Made by a program: the position numbers and the translations under genes. A stretch of 64,000 bases of DNA from Clostridia bacterium (GTDB lineage Bacteria > Bacillota > Clostridia > UMGS1810). Shown piece after piece: positions 28,601-35,849 of this stretch. The stretch lies in the NCBI GenBank assembly GCA_017621495.1, contig JAGATB010000024.1:62001-126000 (forward strand). The letters run 5' to 3'. Under the pieces are notes generated by a model. It worked only from the letters and a program-made list of their open reading frames with translations. It was not told the DNA's origin and did no database searches. Each line of letters starts with the position of its first letter. Within the stretch, counting starts at the first letter, position 1.

Positions 28601-30038
28601 TGTCGGATTGGTCGGCATCGTCATTTCTTTTCCTGTCTTTTAATTCTGCATCCAGAGTCTTTTCAAGGGCAGCGGCGTTAAATACATCGTTTGATACATA
28701 CCTGAATTCCCTGGTATCATTGAAGGAATGCGGCAGCCACTTTACAAACTCCCAGTCCTTTGCCTCTCTCTTTGAAAACAGTGTTACAAGCTTTACATCC
28801 TTATATGAATGAGTGGAAGCCAGCTGTACTATCATATTGCGTGCTGTAGCGATTGCCTTTTGCCTGTCGCCGATTATGCCCACACTGAGGTCATGATACA
28901 AATCGCACAATATAGGTGCGCCCTCTATAATCTGATTGCCTCTGCCCAGGTCTTCTCCCTGGTCCTCAAGCTCATCACTATACATCTTGAGCACGTTGTC
29001 CGGGAATTTGATTTTGAAGCTAATCTCTATATCCCCTTTGCCTATACGCAGCTTCATAAAGTCATCATCTTCCACAGACCTCTCCCAGAGTGTCCTCTGC
29101 CTTTTTACTGCTATATCGAAGCATTGGCTCGTCTCGTGATTGGACTCCTCCAGAGATAGAAACTGGTCTTCACGATGTTTATCTATCTTAGCTTTAACGT
29201 CGGCAAGGTAGTTTTCATATTTTTCCTGGCGAACCTCCTCCGCCTGCTTATATTTCCTCTTTTGCAGGAAAGTAGAAAACACACTCGTCAGCGGAAATAT
29301 GGCAGAATACGCACTGCGTGTTGCCAGCATAGGCAAGAACGAAAGCCAGTTTACCACAGGCATATTGCCTATATTGGGCGGTGCCTGAATTTCAATTATA
29401 TCCGAGGGTGTACGGTGTCTCAATCTGGGAGACAAACTAAATACCGGATACTGCACCCCGGAGGGCGAATTATGATTGCCCATATCGGAGGTGACAAGCT
29501 CTATGGTGCTGTTTTTAAATAAAATATTGTACTTGCCGATTGAAATTATATCTCCGTCGGTTAATGCATGCTCTGTGATTTTCCTGTTGTTGAGATATGT
29601 ACCGTTGAGACTTGCACAGTCCTTTATGACAAATCCCATGTCGTCACTTACTATAAGTGCGTGATTGTTTGATACGCTCCTGTCCGGGAGGTGAAACATA
29701 CTGTCAAAGCCACGTCCTATAGAAGTACGCATGCCACGCTTCATCACTACCCTCTGAGGGATTACATCGTCAGAATACACAGCCGCAGCTACCCTGTGGC
29801 TCATGCTCAATACAAACACATCGCCGTCCGTTATATTCCTGCACTCGCCTGTAGCTCTGTTGCGGCAGAGCCAATTACCCTCTGCGTATTCAAACATAAG
29901 CTGTGACGGTGCTACATCGGGATAAGCTGCAACCAAAGTGTCTCCCGAAGAAGAGCCTATGGTTACAAAGCTTTTGTCACCGGAAAGAGATATATCCTCT
30001 ATGGTATCTCCCATGAATACTCTCACTTTATATCTCAT
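25683..30038 (-). CDS. essC: EssC/YukB-type T7SS ATPase with N-terminal FHA domain
   Basis: The motor of type VII secretion: a membrane-anchored FtsK/SpoIIIE ATPase of 1451 residues from the ATG at 30038 (GGGTGGAG before it; a longer frame opens at 30080). A first beta domain (1-90) is followed by an FHA domain at about 97-175 (TSIGRGFDSMFHLPDRSVSNNHA, NGTYLNNRKI) that should bind phosphothreonine. Hydrophobic segments lie near 225-260. ATPase domain 1 has Walker A GATRSGKS near 659 and VIVDEFAEV; domain 2 has GAPGTGKT near 989 with VLVVDNLNSV, lacking the glutamate; domain 3 is degenerate. Domain order matches EssC. Genes for EssA, EssB and EsaA are not in the window. Confidence 0.92.
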   Translation of the reverse strand: MRYKVRVFMGDTIEDISLSGDKSFVTIGSSSGDTLVAAYPDVAPSQLMFEYAEGNWLCRNRATGECRNITDGDVFVLSMSHRVAAAVYSDDVIPQRVVMKRGMRTSIGRGFDSMFHLPDRSVSNNHALIVSDDMGFVIKDCASLNGTYLNNRKITEHALTDGDIISIGKYNILFKNSTIELVTSDMGNHNSPSGVQYPVFSLSPRLRHRTPSDIIEIQAPPNIGNMPVVNWLSFLPMLATRSAYSAIFPLTSVFSTFLQKRKYKQAEEVRQEKYENYLADVKAKIDKHREDQFLSLEESNHETSQCFDIAVKRQRTLWERSVEDDDFMKLRIGKGDIEISFKIKFPDNVLKMYSDELEDQGEDLGRGNQIIEGAPILCDLYHDLSVGIIGDRQKAIATARNMIVQLASTHSYKDVKLVTLFSKREAKDWEFVKWLPHSFNDTREFRYVSNDVFNAAALEKTLDAELKDRKRNDDADQSDSRKKDSLPFYLFVVSEPELIEATEIENYLDNNYEGAGMGVIYVYDRIDDLPKSCNLIAEIGYGKNELYHKSNVGEKQRFEIDAFTANKAEMFARSLAPVRLAEKKTTADMPTCVTFLEGYGVKRVEDLPVWENWNNTNPAKSITVPLGVKSNGEPFMFNIMYGPDFMRYHGSHGLVAGATRSGKSEMVQSWILSLATRFSPEEVSFIIIDYKGTGMLLPFENLPHLAGKISNIDGMVRRNIIAINQEIRRRQLLFDRLGIKPEIKEYFANGYHKTVEPMPAIIVIVDEFAEVKKNLPEFIPVLESLFAVGSALGIWVVLATQKPSGVVTDKMYANANFRWCCRVASSADSKEMLHHTDAAKIKNAGRAYVQVGEDDIYEQVQSYWSGAPYLPDSDEKQSHSAPISMVDITGKRVRYESYHKETPEAAIKEIDAVVDYIRRTADIHGVASAPKIWQDKLPSRIYAEDIINDKSTEGISVPVGMIDNPYQQAQYPLNVDLASEGHCLVYGAPGTGKTTFLHTFIMSAAMNYTPRDINIYAMDFGSWSLNLFGGLPHVGGVANDNEPEKIHKLINMLTQELDHRKRTFAMNGIINIKSYEQMTGNKLASIVLVVDNLNSVFALYPEVDEFFIRLTREGASYGIYLLSSTGSGGVSFKITNNIKNSIALRMKDKSDYVSIVGKTDGLEPDNHMGRGLVKGMPYALEFQTALPARGEDDAEVLKAVREMVEALSDKSDVRARPIPVMPDVIGYGSVASKGIALGLSCDTIEPVEYCTDTSSHCMAISESRKCEGSGIFKVILKQFKDKSNAKLVLYDCASLSSISHMADKYMTQASELDEYMEYLASELTRRKNLPTLDDEDIIVLALDGYRQMYDAIDDKTASRLSAFVRMGAGLKVYLVVSDTAESMASLSSVEPVLKNIISEGTGILVGDSFKAHGAFDTGLMSYTEVSKPLGEYEAYIIQKGKVIKFKAMCEF

Positions 30039-30100
30039 TTCTCCACCCTTTTCTTTATCATATTTATCATAAAAACGCATAATACACCAATTTACCTTTA

Positions 30101-30129
30101 ATTATACTAAATGTGTCTGCAAATGTCAA
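30101..30129 (-). promoter_or_regulatory. Consensus promoter of the T7SS operon
   Basis: On the minus strand TTGACA (30129-30124), 17-bp spacer, TATAAT (30106-30101): both hexamers are perfect. It would drive eleven genes over 12 kb, so the operon is probably expressed in ordinary growth rather than only under an alternative sigma factor. Confidence 0.82.
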
Positions 30130-30214
30130 TTATTTGTTTTGTGGATTTTTTTGAGGCAGATTTTTTGAGGTAAAGATGCGGTAGTTTGACGATACAAATT
30201 ATCATACCGATACA

Positions 30215-30291
30215 TTGACAAGTGTAAAAATATATGGTATATTATTATTGAAAAGTGTAAATAATAACACATAAATCTTATTGAAAAGTGT
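30215..30291 (+). promoter_or_regulatory. Promoter and three 33-bp-spaced TTGAMAAGTGT repeats before an ATPase gene
   Basis: TTGACA at 30215-30220 and TATATT at 30238-30243 with a 17-bp spacer form a good promoter. TTGACAAGTGT (30215), TTGAAAAGTGT (30248) and TTGAAAAGTGT (30281) recur with exactly 33-bp spacing; the first includes the -35 box and the last abuts the ribosome site. They look like operators for a repressor, possibly the gene's own product. Confidence 0.6.
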
Positions 30292-30307
30292 GGAAGGAGG
30301 ATTTTTT

Positions 30308-31624
30308 ATGCTATTTAGAAAGATTCAGGCGTATATTGAAAATTATTTTAACTCTGATTCAAACAAGGTTCTCTTAATTGAGGGAGCAAGACAAATCGGT
30401 AAAACCTATATTATTCGCCATGTTGGTAAAAACCTGTTTGAGAATTATATTGAAATCAATATGGTTCAAGACTTTGACGGCAATAAACTGTTTGCCAACA
30501 CAAGAACGGTTGATGATTTTTATTTACAAGTCAGTATGCTTGCCGGGGATAAAATGAAAGAAAAGGAAAATACACTTATATTCATAGATGAGATTCAAGT
30601 TTATCCGCATTTGATTACCATGCTCAAATTTTTGAAGGATGATGATAAGTTTAATTACATTGCAAGCGGTTCGCTGCTTGGTGTGACCTTGAACGAGACA
30701 ACATCTATCCCGATTGGAAGTATAGAAAGAAAACAGATGTATCCGCTGGACTTTGAGGAATTTCTTATTAGTCAGGGGTTTAATTCCTACGCCATCAACG
30801 CACTGAAAAACAAATTTGAAAAACGAGAGAGCCTTGATGAAACCACACACGAAAAGGTAATGGATTTATTCAAAAAATATTTACTTACAGGAGGTCTCCC
30901 CGATGCAGTAAACAGTTATATTAAAGATAAAAACATCGTAAATGTAAGAACTATCCAAAGTGAAATTCACGGCTACTACGGGGCAGATGCTTCTAAATAT
31001 GATACTGAAAGAAAGCTTAAAATACGCAGAATATATGACCAAATCCCATCAAATCTTGAAAACAAAAAGAAGCGGGTAGTTATTCAAAACATTGAGGGAA
31101 TAAAAGGTAAAAGATATTCTGATTACGAAGATGAGTTTGACTATTTGATAAGTGCAGGAATTGCACTGGAAGTAAGAGCTATTTCAACTCCCGTATTTCC
31201 GCTTATTGAATCAAGCGGCAAGAATTTGTTAAAGTTATATTTAAATGACGTAGGTATACTCACAAACATTTTATATAAGCATAACATACGGGCAGTTCTT
31301 GATACAGAAAAGAGCATAAATTTGGGCACGGTATATGAATCGGTTGTAGCTTCAGAGCTTAAAGCACACGGACATAAGCTTTACTATTATGACAACAGAA
31401 GCAAGGGAGAAGTTGATTATCTGATAGATGATTATGATTCATTATCCGTTGTACCTATTGAAGTAAAATCAGGAAAGGATTACACTGTTCACAGTGCATT
31501 AAACAGCTTTATCTCAAATGAGTCATATAATATTAAGAATGCTGTGGTGTTGTCCAATGAAAGAGAAATAACACACAAAGGCAAAATCACATATTTGCCG
31601 ATATATTATGTTATGTTTATGTAG
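30308..31624 (+). CDS. AAA/DUF4143 ATPase with C-terminal nuclease-like motif (first copy)
   Basis: 438 residues from the ATG at 30308 behind GGAAGGAGG. The AAA_14 domain has Walker A GARQIGKT at 26-33 and Walker B LIFIDEIQ near 90-97, with sensor-like ASGSLLG further on. The DUF4143 region follows, and near 370-394 is GEVDYLI ... PIEVKSG, which fits the E/D-(x)n-E-x-K core of PD-(D/E)xK nucleases. These ATPases are widespread in Clostridia and Bacteroides; their job is not established. It stands alone between the T7SS operon and a small Ig-like protein gene transcribed toward it. A second, diverged copy lies at 39556. Confidence 0.88.
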   Translation: MLFRKIQAYIENYFNSDSNKVLLIEGARQIGKTYIIRHVGKNLFENYIEINMVQDFDGNKLFANTRTVDDFYLQVSMLAGDKMKEKENTLIFIDEIQVYPHLITMLKFLKDDDKFNYIASGSLLGVTLNETTSIPIGSIERKQMYPLDFEEFLISQGFNSYAINALKNKFEKRESLDETTHEKVMDLFKKYLLTGGLPDAVNSYIKDKNIVNVRTIQSEIHGYYGADASKYDTERKLKIRRIYDQIPSNLENKKKRVVIQNIEGIKGKRYSDYEDEFDYLISAGIALEVRAISTPVFPLIESSGKNLLKLYLNDVGILTNILYKHNIRAVLDTEKSINLGTVYESVVASELKAHGHKLYYYDNRSKGEVDYLIDDYDSLSVVPIEVKSGKDYTVHSALNSFISNESYNIKNAVVLSNEREITHKGKITYLPIYYVMFM

Positions 31625-31878
31625 TCGGACAAAAATTCACTGTAATGAAATGACTGCAGGCGGTTATATGAGACGATGCCGCAAGAATATACATTCGGCA
31701 CTATGCTAAACCGGCGACAGTATATTATTCGAGAAATTGAATAGAATTATTATCACAAGAACATCTTGCATCGGATATGCGAGATATTACAACCGGAGGC
31801 ACTCTCAATTGCGAGGGTGCCTTTTGGTTTATACAGGTGTAGGATATATCCATTTGGGGTATAGTCTTATTTTTATGC
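31625..31878. other. 254-nt intergenic stretch with a terminator
   Basis: Between the convergent ATPase and Ig-like genes. The stem GGCACTCTC / GAGGGTGCC at 31798-31821 (one G-T pair), followed by CTTTTGGTTT, should terminate the ATPase mRNA. The 130 nt before it contain short frames interrupted by stops, one encoding MTAGGYMRRCRKNIHSALC from 31651, that could be a decayed small gene. I recognise nothing else. Confidence 0.55.
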
Positions 31879-32247
31879 TCATTTTTTCACTGTGAATGTT
31901 GCAGTGTTTGATTTTACCTTTCCGTCTTTTGTTTCTATGTAAAATGTAACCGTGCCTTCGGATTTCGGTGTGATTGATAACATCGGAAATCTTATGACGC
32001 TTAAACCTTCAATGGTGCATTCGATATCCGCTGCCTCAGGATTATCCGAAACAACACGAAAGTTTTTGATACTGTTGAATATTCCGCCGGAAATATCAAA
32101 AATATATCCGGTGTTTTCGCCCACAAAAATTTCTTCATTTGATAAATCCCTGATTTCTATACTGCGAACGGGTATTGAAAAGCAGACGAAAGCAATAACT
32201 GCAACAGCAGCCACAATAGCAGCAATGATTTTTAATTTTTCTTTCAT
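31879..32247 (-). CDS. Small membrane-anchored Ig-like protein, copy 1
   Basis: 122 residues from the ATG at 32247, which has AAGGAGAG 8 nt before it. One N-terminal membrane anchor (about 5-26, IIAAIVAAVAVIAFVCFSI) is followed by PVRSIEIRDLSNEEIFVGE and a single beta-sandwich of about 90 residues with alternating strand pattern and the ending DGKVKSNTATFTVKK, as in Big/Ig-like surface domains. It would face outward. A clear paralog lies at 38762. Function unknown. It is preceded by a long structured leader with a terminator, unusual for so small a gene, and is adjacent to a DUF4143 ATPase. Confidence 0.82.
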   Translation of the reverse strand: MKEKLKIIAAIVAAVAVIAFVCFSIPVRSIEIRDLSNEEIFVGENTGYIFDISGGIFNSIKNFRVVSDNPEAADIECTIEGLSVIRFPMLSITPKSEGTVTFYIETKDGKVKSNTATFTVKK

Positions 32248-32481
32248 GATAACTCTCCTTGTCATTTAAAACTCTAATGCAAATAAGCATTAAAAAAGCG
32301 CCGACCGAAGCCGACGCAAAAAACGCAGATTCGATTAGTCGCCAAACTAATTGATAATGACAAGAGCATATAAAAACGCATAGTCACAACAGCAAAGAAT
32401 CTGCATTTTTAACAAATTCAAACTGTCGTGGCTAAATTCTGTTCCAAAAAGCCCTTGTCAATAGTATTCAATTAGCTTGGC
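32248..32481 (-). ncRNA. Structured leader RNA with terminator upstream of Ig-like gene, copy 1
   Basis: From the likely start near 32481 the RNA can fold: 5' arm CGCCAAGCTAATTGA...TTGACAAGGGC (32482-32451) pairs with GCTCTTGTCA...TCAATTAGTTTGGCG (32367-32340). An inner GCAGATTC (32404-32397) is complementary to GAATCTGC (32332-32325) beyond the closing stem, so two mutually exclusive or knotted folds exist. Then CTGCGTTTTTTGCG leads into an intrinsic terminator: 8-bp stem with TTCG loop at 32298-32317 and six U, 50 nt before the ATG. A riboswitch-like or attenuated leader, or an independent small RNA. It matches no class I know; the second copy has the same layout. Confidence 0.68.
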
Positions 32482-32487
32482 GAAATT

Positions 32488-32516
32488 ATTATATCACATT
32501 TTAAAAGATTTTACAA
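32488..32516 (-). promoter_or_regulatory. Promoter of leader RNA copy 1
   Basis: Minus-strand TTGTAA (32516-32511), 17-bp spacer, TATAAT (32493-32488). The second leader has precisely the same hexamers and spacing at 39401-39429. Confidence 0.75.
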
Positions 32517-32674
32517 GAAAAAGTTGAAAAAGCTTGAAATATTTTTTTAAGTGTTAAAAAAGCTTTTTAAGCTTTTGCAAGTGTCCTTATAATATTTTTT
32601 TAAAAAAGTAGGCGAAATATGCAGTTAAAACGAAGTATAATATAATTATAGATATACGCAAAGGAGGAATTTTA

Positions 32675-33226
32675 ATGGAATCTTGGATTAAACTGCACAG
32701 AAAGATAAGAGAATGGGAGTGGTATACAGACCCTGTTGTACCCAGGGTATTTGTCCATCTGCTGCTTAGTGCAAATTGGAAAGATAAAAAATGGCAGCAT
32801 ACAACAATCAAAACAGGTGAACTGATAACAAGCCTTGCCAACCTCTCAAAGGAGCTTGACTTGTCTGTACAAAGGGTAAGGACAGCCCTTGACAAGCTGC
32901 AATCGACAGGGGTAATCAACACGCAAGCAACAAACAAATATACACGTATAAGAGTGCTTAATTACTGCCAATATCAGGATGATGAACATCAAAAAGGCAC
33001 AAAGTATAACACACAATTAGCAAACAATCAACATTCAGATAACAAACAATCAACAACAACTAAAGAATATAAAGAATTAAAGAATAATAGACAGGAAGAA
33101 ATATATATTAATAACAACAGTTCCTGCAGACGAATAATAAATCACTATGAGCAAAACAAAGGAGAAGCACATGAAAGAATTAATCCAAATACTGAAAAGC
33201 CAATATACGGCACAATCATCTACTGA
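32675..33226 (+). CDS. DnaD-like / phage replication initiator with N-terminal winged helix
   Basis: 183 residues, ATG at 32675 after AAAGGAGG. The N-terminal 100 residues (SWIKLHRKIREWEWYTDP ... LSKELDLSVQRVRTALDKL) match the winged-helix domain of phage replication organisers and DnaD-type primosome proteins. The remainder is N/Q/K-rich and disordered (NNQHSDNKQSTTTKEYKE) and overlaps the next gene by 56 nt, so the natural stop may be earlier or the tail decayed. Base composition is more A-rich than neighbours. With the loader gene it forms a phage-like replication pair without other phage genes. Confidence 0.75.
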   Translation: MESWIKLHRKIREWEWYTDPVVPRVFVHLLLSANWKDKKWQHTTIKTGELITSLANLSKELDLSVQRVRTALDKLQSTGVINTQATNKYTRIRVLNYCQYQDDEHQKGTKYNTQLANNQHSDNKQSTTTKEYKELKNNRQEEIYINNNSSCRRIINHYEQNKGEAHERINPNTEKPIYGTIIY

Positions 33227-33965
33227 TTCACCCATAGACCTTATAAAGCTCAGGGTAGATTGGTACAACAACCAAAAGGGAAATCTGACCGGTTATGACT
33301 GCCCGCTTTGTAAAAACAAGGGCGACTATACACGTGTAACGGAAGACAACCGTGAGGTTTACGGCATTTGCAGCTGTATGGAGATAAGAAACAACATAAA
33401 AAGAGCAGAAAAGAGCGGTCTTAAAGACACTATCAAAAAATACACTCTGGATACATACCAAACCCCATGCGATTGGCAAAAGTCCATGAAAAAAGCCGCC
33501 ATTGAATACATCCAAAATCCCAAAACATGGTTTTTTGCGGGAGGTCAGGCAGGCAGCGGCAAAACACACCTCTGCACAGCCATAACTGCCGAGCTTATGT
33601 ACAAGGGCAAATCCGTACGCTATATGCCATGGCGTGACTGCATAATCCCCATCAAAGCCAATGTGACAAACAGCGAAGAATACCTTAAGCTTACAGAGCC
33701 TCTCAAAACCGTAGATGTGCTGTACATAGACGATTTTTTCAAAACACCGGGCTCAGTGCCCACCGCCGCCGACATAAACATAGCTTATGAAATACTTAAC
33801 TATCGTTACAATGCCGACCTCATAACAATTATTACATCTGAGAAAAACCTGGATGAAATCATGAGAATCGACATTGCCACAGGCAGCAGGATATTTGAAC
33901 GTTCCAAGGGTACAAGCTTCATCATATCCGAAGATAAAGACAAAAACTGGCGAATAAAATCATGA
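33171..33965 (+). CDS. DnaC/DnaI-type helicase loader ATPase
   Basis: 264 residues from the ATG at 33171 (AAAGGAG 6 nt upstream; a longer frame opens at 33147 but without such a site). An N-terminal zinc site (CPLC at 44-47, CSC at 67-69) precedes the AAA+ domain with Walker A GGQAGSGKT at 124-132, Walker B VDVLYIDDFF and sensor ITSEKNLDE. It would load the replicative helicase with the DnaD-like partner. Together they are the replication module of a phage or integrative element, or a domesticated remnant. No integrase, att repeat or terminase gene is seen nearby. Confidence 0.85.
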   Translation: MKELIQILKSQYTAQSSTDSPIDLIKLRVDWYNNQKGNLTGYDCPLCKNKGDYTRVTEDNREVYGICSCMEIRNNIKRAEKSGLKDTIKKYTLDTYQTPCDWQKSMKKAAIEYIQNPKTWFFAGGQAGSGKTHLCTAITAELMYKGKSVRYMPWRDCIIPIKANVTNSEEYLKLTEPLKTVDVLYIDDFFKTPGSVPTAADINIAYEILNYRYNADLITIITSEKNLDEIMRIDIATGSRIFERSKGTSFIISEDKDKNWRIKS

Positions 33966-34007
33966 GCAGATTTTTGTGTGATTTTTAATTTATGCTAATT
34001 TATGACA

Positions 34008-34037
34008 GTATATCAAAATATAAGCAAGGGCAGAATT
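34008..34037 (+). promoter_or_regulatory. Sigma-F/sigma-G type promoter of sigG
   Basis: GTATA at 34008-34012, 15-bp spacer, GGGCAGAATT at 34028-34037. This matches the forespore consensus GYATA - 15 - GGNNANANTW at every defined base. The start would be near 34044, 34 nt before the sigG ATG. In B. subtilis sigG is read by sigma-F and then by itself, which fits. Confidence 0.75.
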
Positions 34038-34077
34038 ATATTGAAAATAAAAATGCTGTTATAAAGGAGCCTGAGTT

Positions 34078-34845
34078 ATGAACAAAGTAGAAATCTGCGG
34101 AGTAAACACAGCCACACTCCCTACTCTTTCAAGAAGCAGGAAGGATGAGCTTTTCAAGAGGATAAAAAACGGTGACAGCGACGCAAGGGAAGAATTCGTG
34201 CAAGGTAACTTAAGACTTGTCTTGAGTGTGATACAGAGATTTTCCAACAGAGGTGAAAATCCCGACGATTTGTTTCAGGTAGGATGTATAGGGCTTATCA
34301 AAGCCATTGATAACTTCGATTTAAGCCAAAATGTGCAGTTCTCCACCTATGCTGTACCCATGATAATCGGTGAGATACGGCGGTATCTGAGGGATAACAA
34401 CTCTATACGGGTGAGCAGGTCTCTAAGAGACACAGCATACAAGGCGCTCAAAGCCAAGGAGGAGCTGACTGTAAAGAATGGGAAAGAACCTACAATTAAC
34501 GAAATTGCAAAGCAGCTTGATTTGCCCAAGGAGGATGTGGTACTTGCCCTTGATTCCATACAAGACCCCGTCTCGCTATACGAACCGGTATACAACGACG
34601 GTGCGGACGCCATATTCGTGATGGACCAGGTAAGCGACGAAAAAAACACCGACGAAAACTGGCTGGAGGAGATAGCCCTCAAAGAAGCCCTTAAAAAGCT
34701 CTGCAACAGAGAAAAACGCATCCTTGACCTGCGGTTTTTCAAGGGTAGGACACAAATGGAGGTTGCCACAGAGCTGGGCATAAGCCAGGCGCAGGTATCC
34801 CGACTGGAAAAGAGCGCCCTGGGACATATGAAGAAGCATATATAG
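34078..34845 (+). CDS. sigG: RNA polymerase sporulation sigma factor sigma-G
   Basis: 255 residues. It begins MNKVEICGVNT, as B. subtilis SigG does, then region 2 (NLRLVLSVIQRFSNRGE, DDLFQVGCIGLIKAIDNFD), VPMIIGEIRRYLRDNN, region 3, and region 4 (TQMEVATELGISQAQVSRLEK). It drives late forespore genes. The leader binding motif for anti-sigma control (VEICGV) is intact. In most Clostridia sigG lies after spoIIGA-sigE; here it stands alone behind a phage-like replication pair and before an intergenic repeat, an unusual address. It shows that the organism, or its recent ancestor, sporulates. Confidence 0.94.
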   Translation: MNKVEICGVNTATLPTLSRSRKDELFKRIKNGDSDAREEFVQGNLRLVLSVIQRFSNRGENPDDLFQVGCIGLIKAIDNFDLSQNVQFSTYAVPMIIGEIRRYLRDNNSIRVSRSLRDTAYKALKAKEELTVKNGKEPTINEIAKQLDLPKEDVVLALDSIQDPVSLYEPVYNDGADAIFVMDQVSDEKNTDENWLEEIALKEALKKLCNREKRILDLRFFKGRTQMEVATELGISQAQVSRLEKSALGHMKKHI

Positions 34846-34856
34846 CAATAGGTGTC

Positions 34857-34950
34857 AAAATGTCATAACATCCATGCACCTCATCAGTCACTTCGTGACA
34901 GCTTCCCCTCAGGGGGAAGCCTTCCCCTTTGGGAGGGCGATGATTTCGGA
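34857..34950. repeat. Palindromic intergenic repeat after sigG
   Basis: Carries the hairpins CAGTCACTTCGTGACAGCTT and CTTCCCCTCAGGGGGAAG, then CCTTCCCCTTTGGGAGGGCG. Same general family as 13352-13475 and 10604-10665, with the order of parts inverted. No coding potential. Confidence 0.65.
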
Positions 34951-35000
34951 CACTGAATACAAAAAATTTAAATAAAGTTTGAAACAAGCACAAAAACTTA

Positions 35001-35030
35001 TTGCAAAAGCATATGATTATGTGGTATACT
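35001..35030 (+). promoter_or_regulatory. Promoter of the hydrolase-MurF-Ddl operon
   Basis: TTGCAA at 35001-35006 and TATACT at 35025-35030 with an 18-bp spacer, 43 nt before the TTG start of the hydrolase. Confidence 0.6.
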
Positions 35031-35072
35031 TTATTATGTATGAGTATGCAAACCGAAAGAAGGTCATAAAAG

Positions 35073-35846
35073 TTGAATATCAAAATCGACAATATGAATA
35101 TTAATTACATATGCGAGGGCGAAGGCGAAGCCATAGTACTGCTCCACGGCTGGGGCTCCAACATAACTCTCTTTAAAAGCATGACCGAGCTTCTTAAAAC
35201 CAAATACCAAGTCATAGCGCCGGATATGCCGGGCTTTGGCGGCAGTGATGAACCGCCGTCAGCCTGGTGCGTAGACGATTACGTGGACTTTGTGATAAAA
35301 TTCCTGGGTGAGTTGGGAATTAAGAAGGCGGCATTTCTGGGCCACTCCTTCGGCGGAAGAGTGATAATCAAGTTTTTTGAAAGAAGCACTCTCCCCTTTG
35401 AAATAACCAAAATAATCCTAGCAGACAGCGCAGGTGTGAAGCCCAAGAAAACCCTAAAGCAAAAGATTAAAATAAAAACCTACAAAGCAGGCAAAAGGAT
35501 ACTGTCTCTGGGGATTGTAAAGAAGCTCTTCCCCGATGCACTCCACAATCTGCAATCCAAAAGCGGCTCGGCAGACTACAGGGCGGCATCTCCGCTTATG
35601 AGGCAAACCATGGTAAGGGTGGTAAATGAAGATTTAACTCATATCTTCAGCAAAGTGACACCCCCTACCCTCTTGATATGGGGCGAAAACGATACCGCTA
35701 CGCCCGTGTCGGATGCGGAGCTTATGGAAAGACTCATGCCTGATGCAGGCAAGGTAGTGCTCAAAAACTGCGGACACTACTCGTTTATTGATGATATGTA
35801 TACATTTAACAGGGTGTTGGCTTCGTTTATGAATATACCGCTGTAA
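35073..35846 (+). CDS. Alpha/beta-fold hydrolase
   Basis: 257 residues starting with TTG at 35073 after GAAAGAAGG; no better ATG before the first strand. Oxyanion motif LLHGWGSN near 23-30, nucleophile elbow GHSFGG near 93-98 (serine nucleophile), acid in WGENDTATP, histidine in NCGHYSFIDD near the end: a complete triad. Substrate unknown; carboxylesterase or C-C hydrolase are possible. The co-operonic MurF-like and Ddl genes, a pairing that I have seen in other Clostridia, suggest a cell-wall link, but this is inference. Confidence 0.87.
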   Translation: MNIKIDNMNINYICEGEGEAIVLLHGWGSNITLFKSMTELLKTKYQVIAPDMPGFGGSDEPPSAWCVDDYVDFVIKFLGELGIKKAAFLGHSFGGRVIIKFFERSTLPFEITKIILADSAGVKPKKTLKQKIKIKTYKAGKRILSLGIVKKLFPDALHNLQSKSGSADYRAASPLMRQTMVRVVNEDLTHIFSKVTPPTLLIWGENDTATPVSDAELMERLMPDAGKVVLKNCGHYSFIDDMYTFNRVLASFMNIPL

Positions 35847-35849
35847 AAT

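Noticed and set aside
30281..30307. A TTG start for the first DUF4143 ATPase within the third repeat.
   Set aside because: The ATG at 30308 has GGAAGGAGG directly upstream and begins the conserved domain.
32248..32481. The leader RNAs as c-di-GMP, cobalamin, SAM or T-box elements.
   Set aside because: None of the conserved cores that I know is present in either leader; 6S-like RNA is kept as an alternative but the terminator-ORF arrangement is not typical of it.
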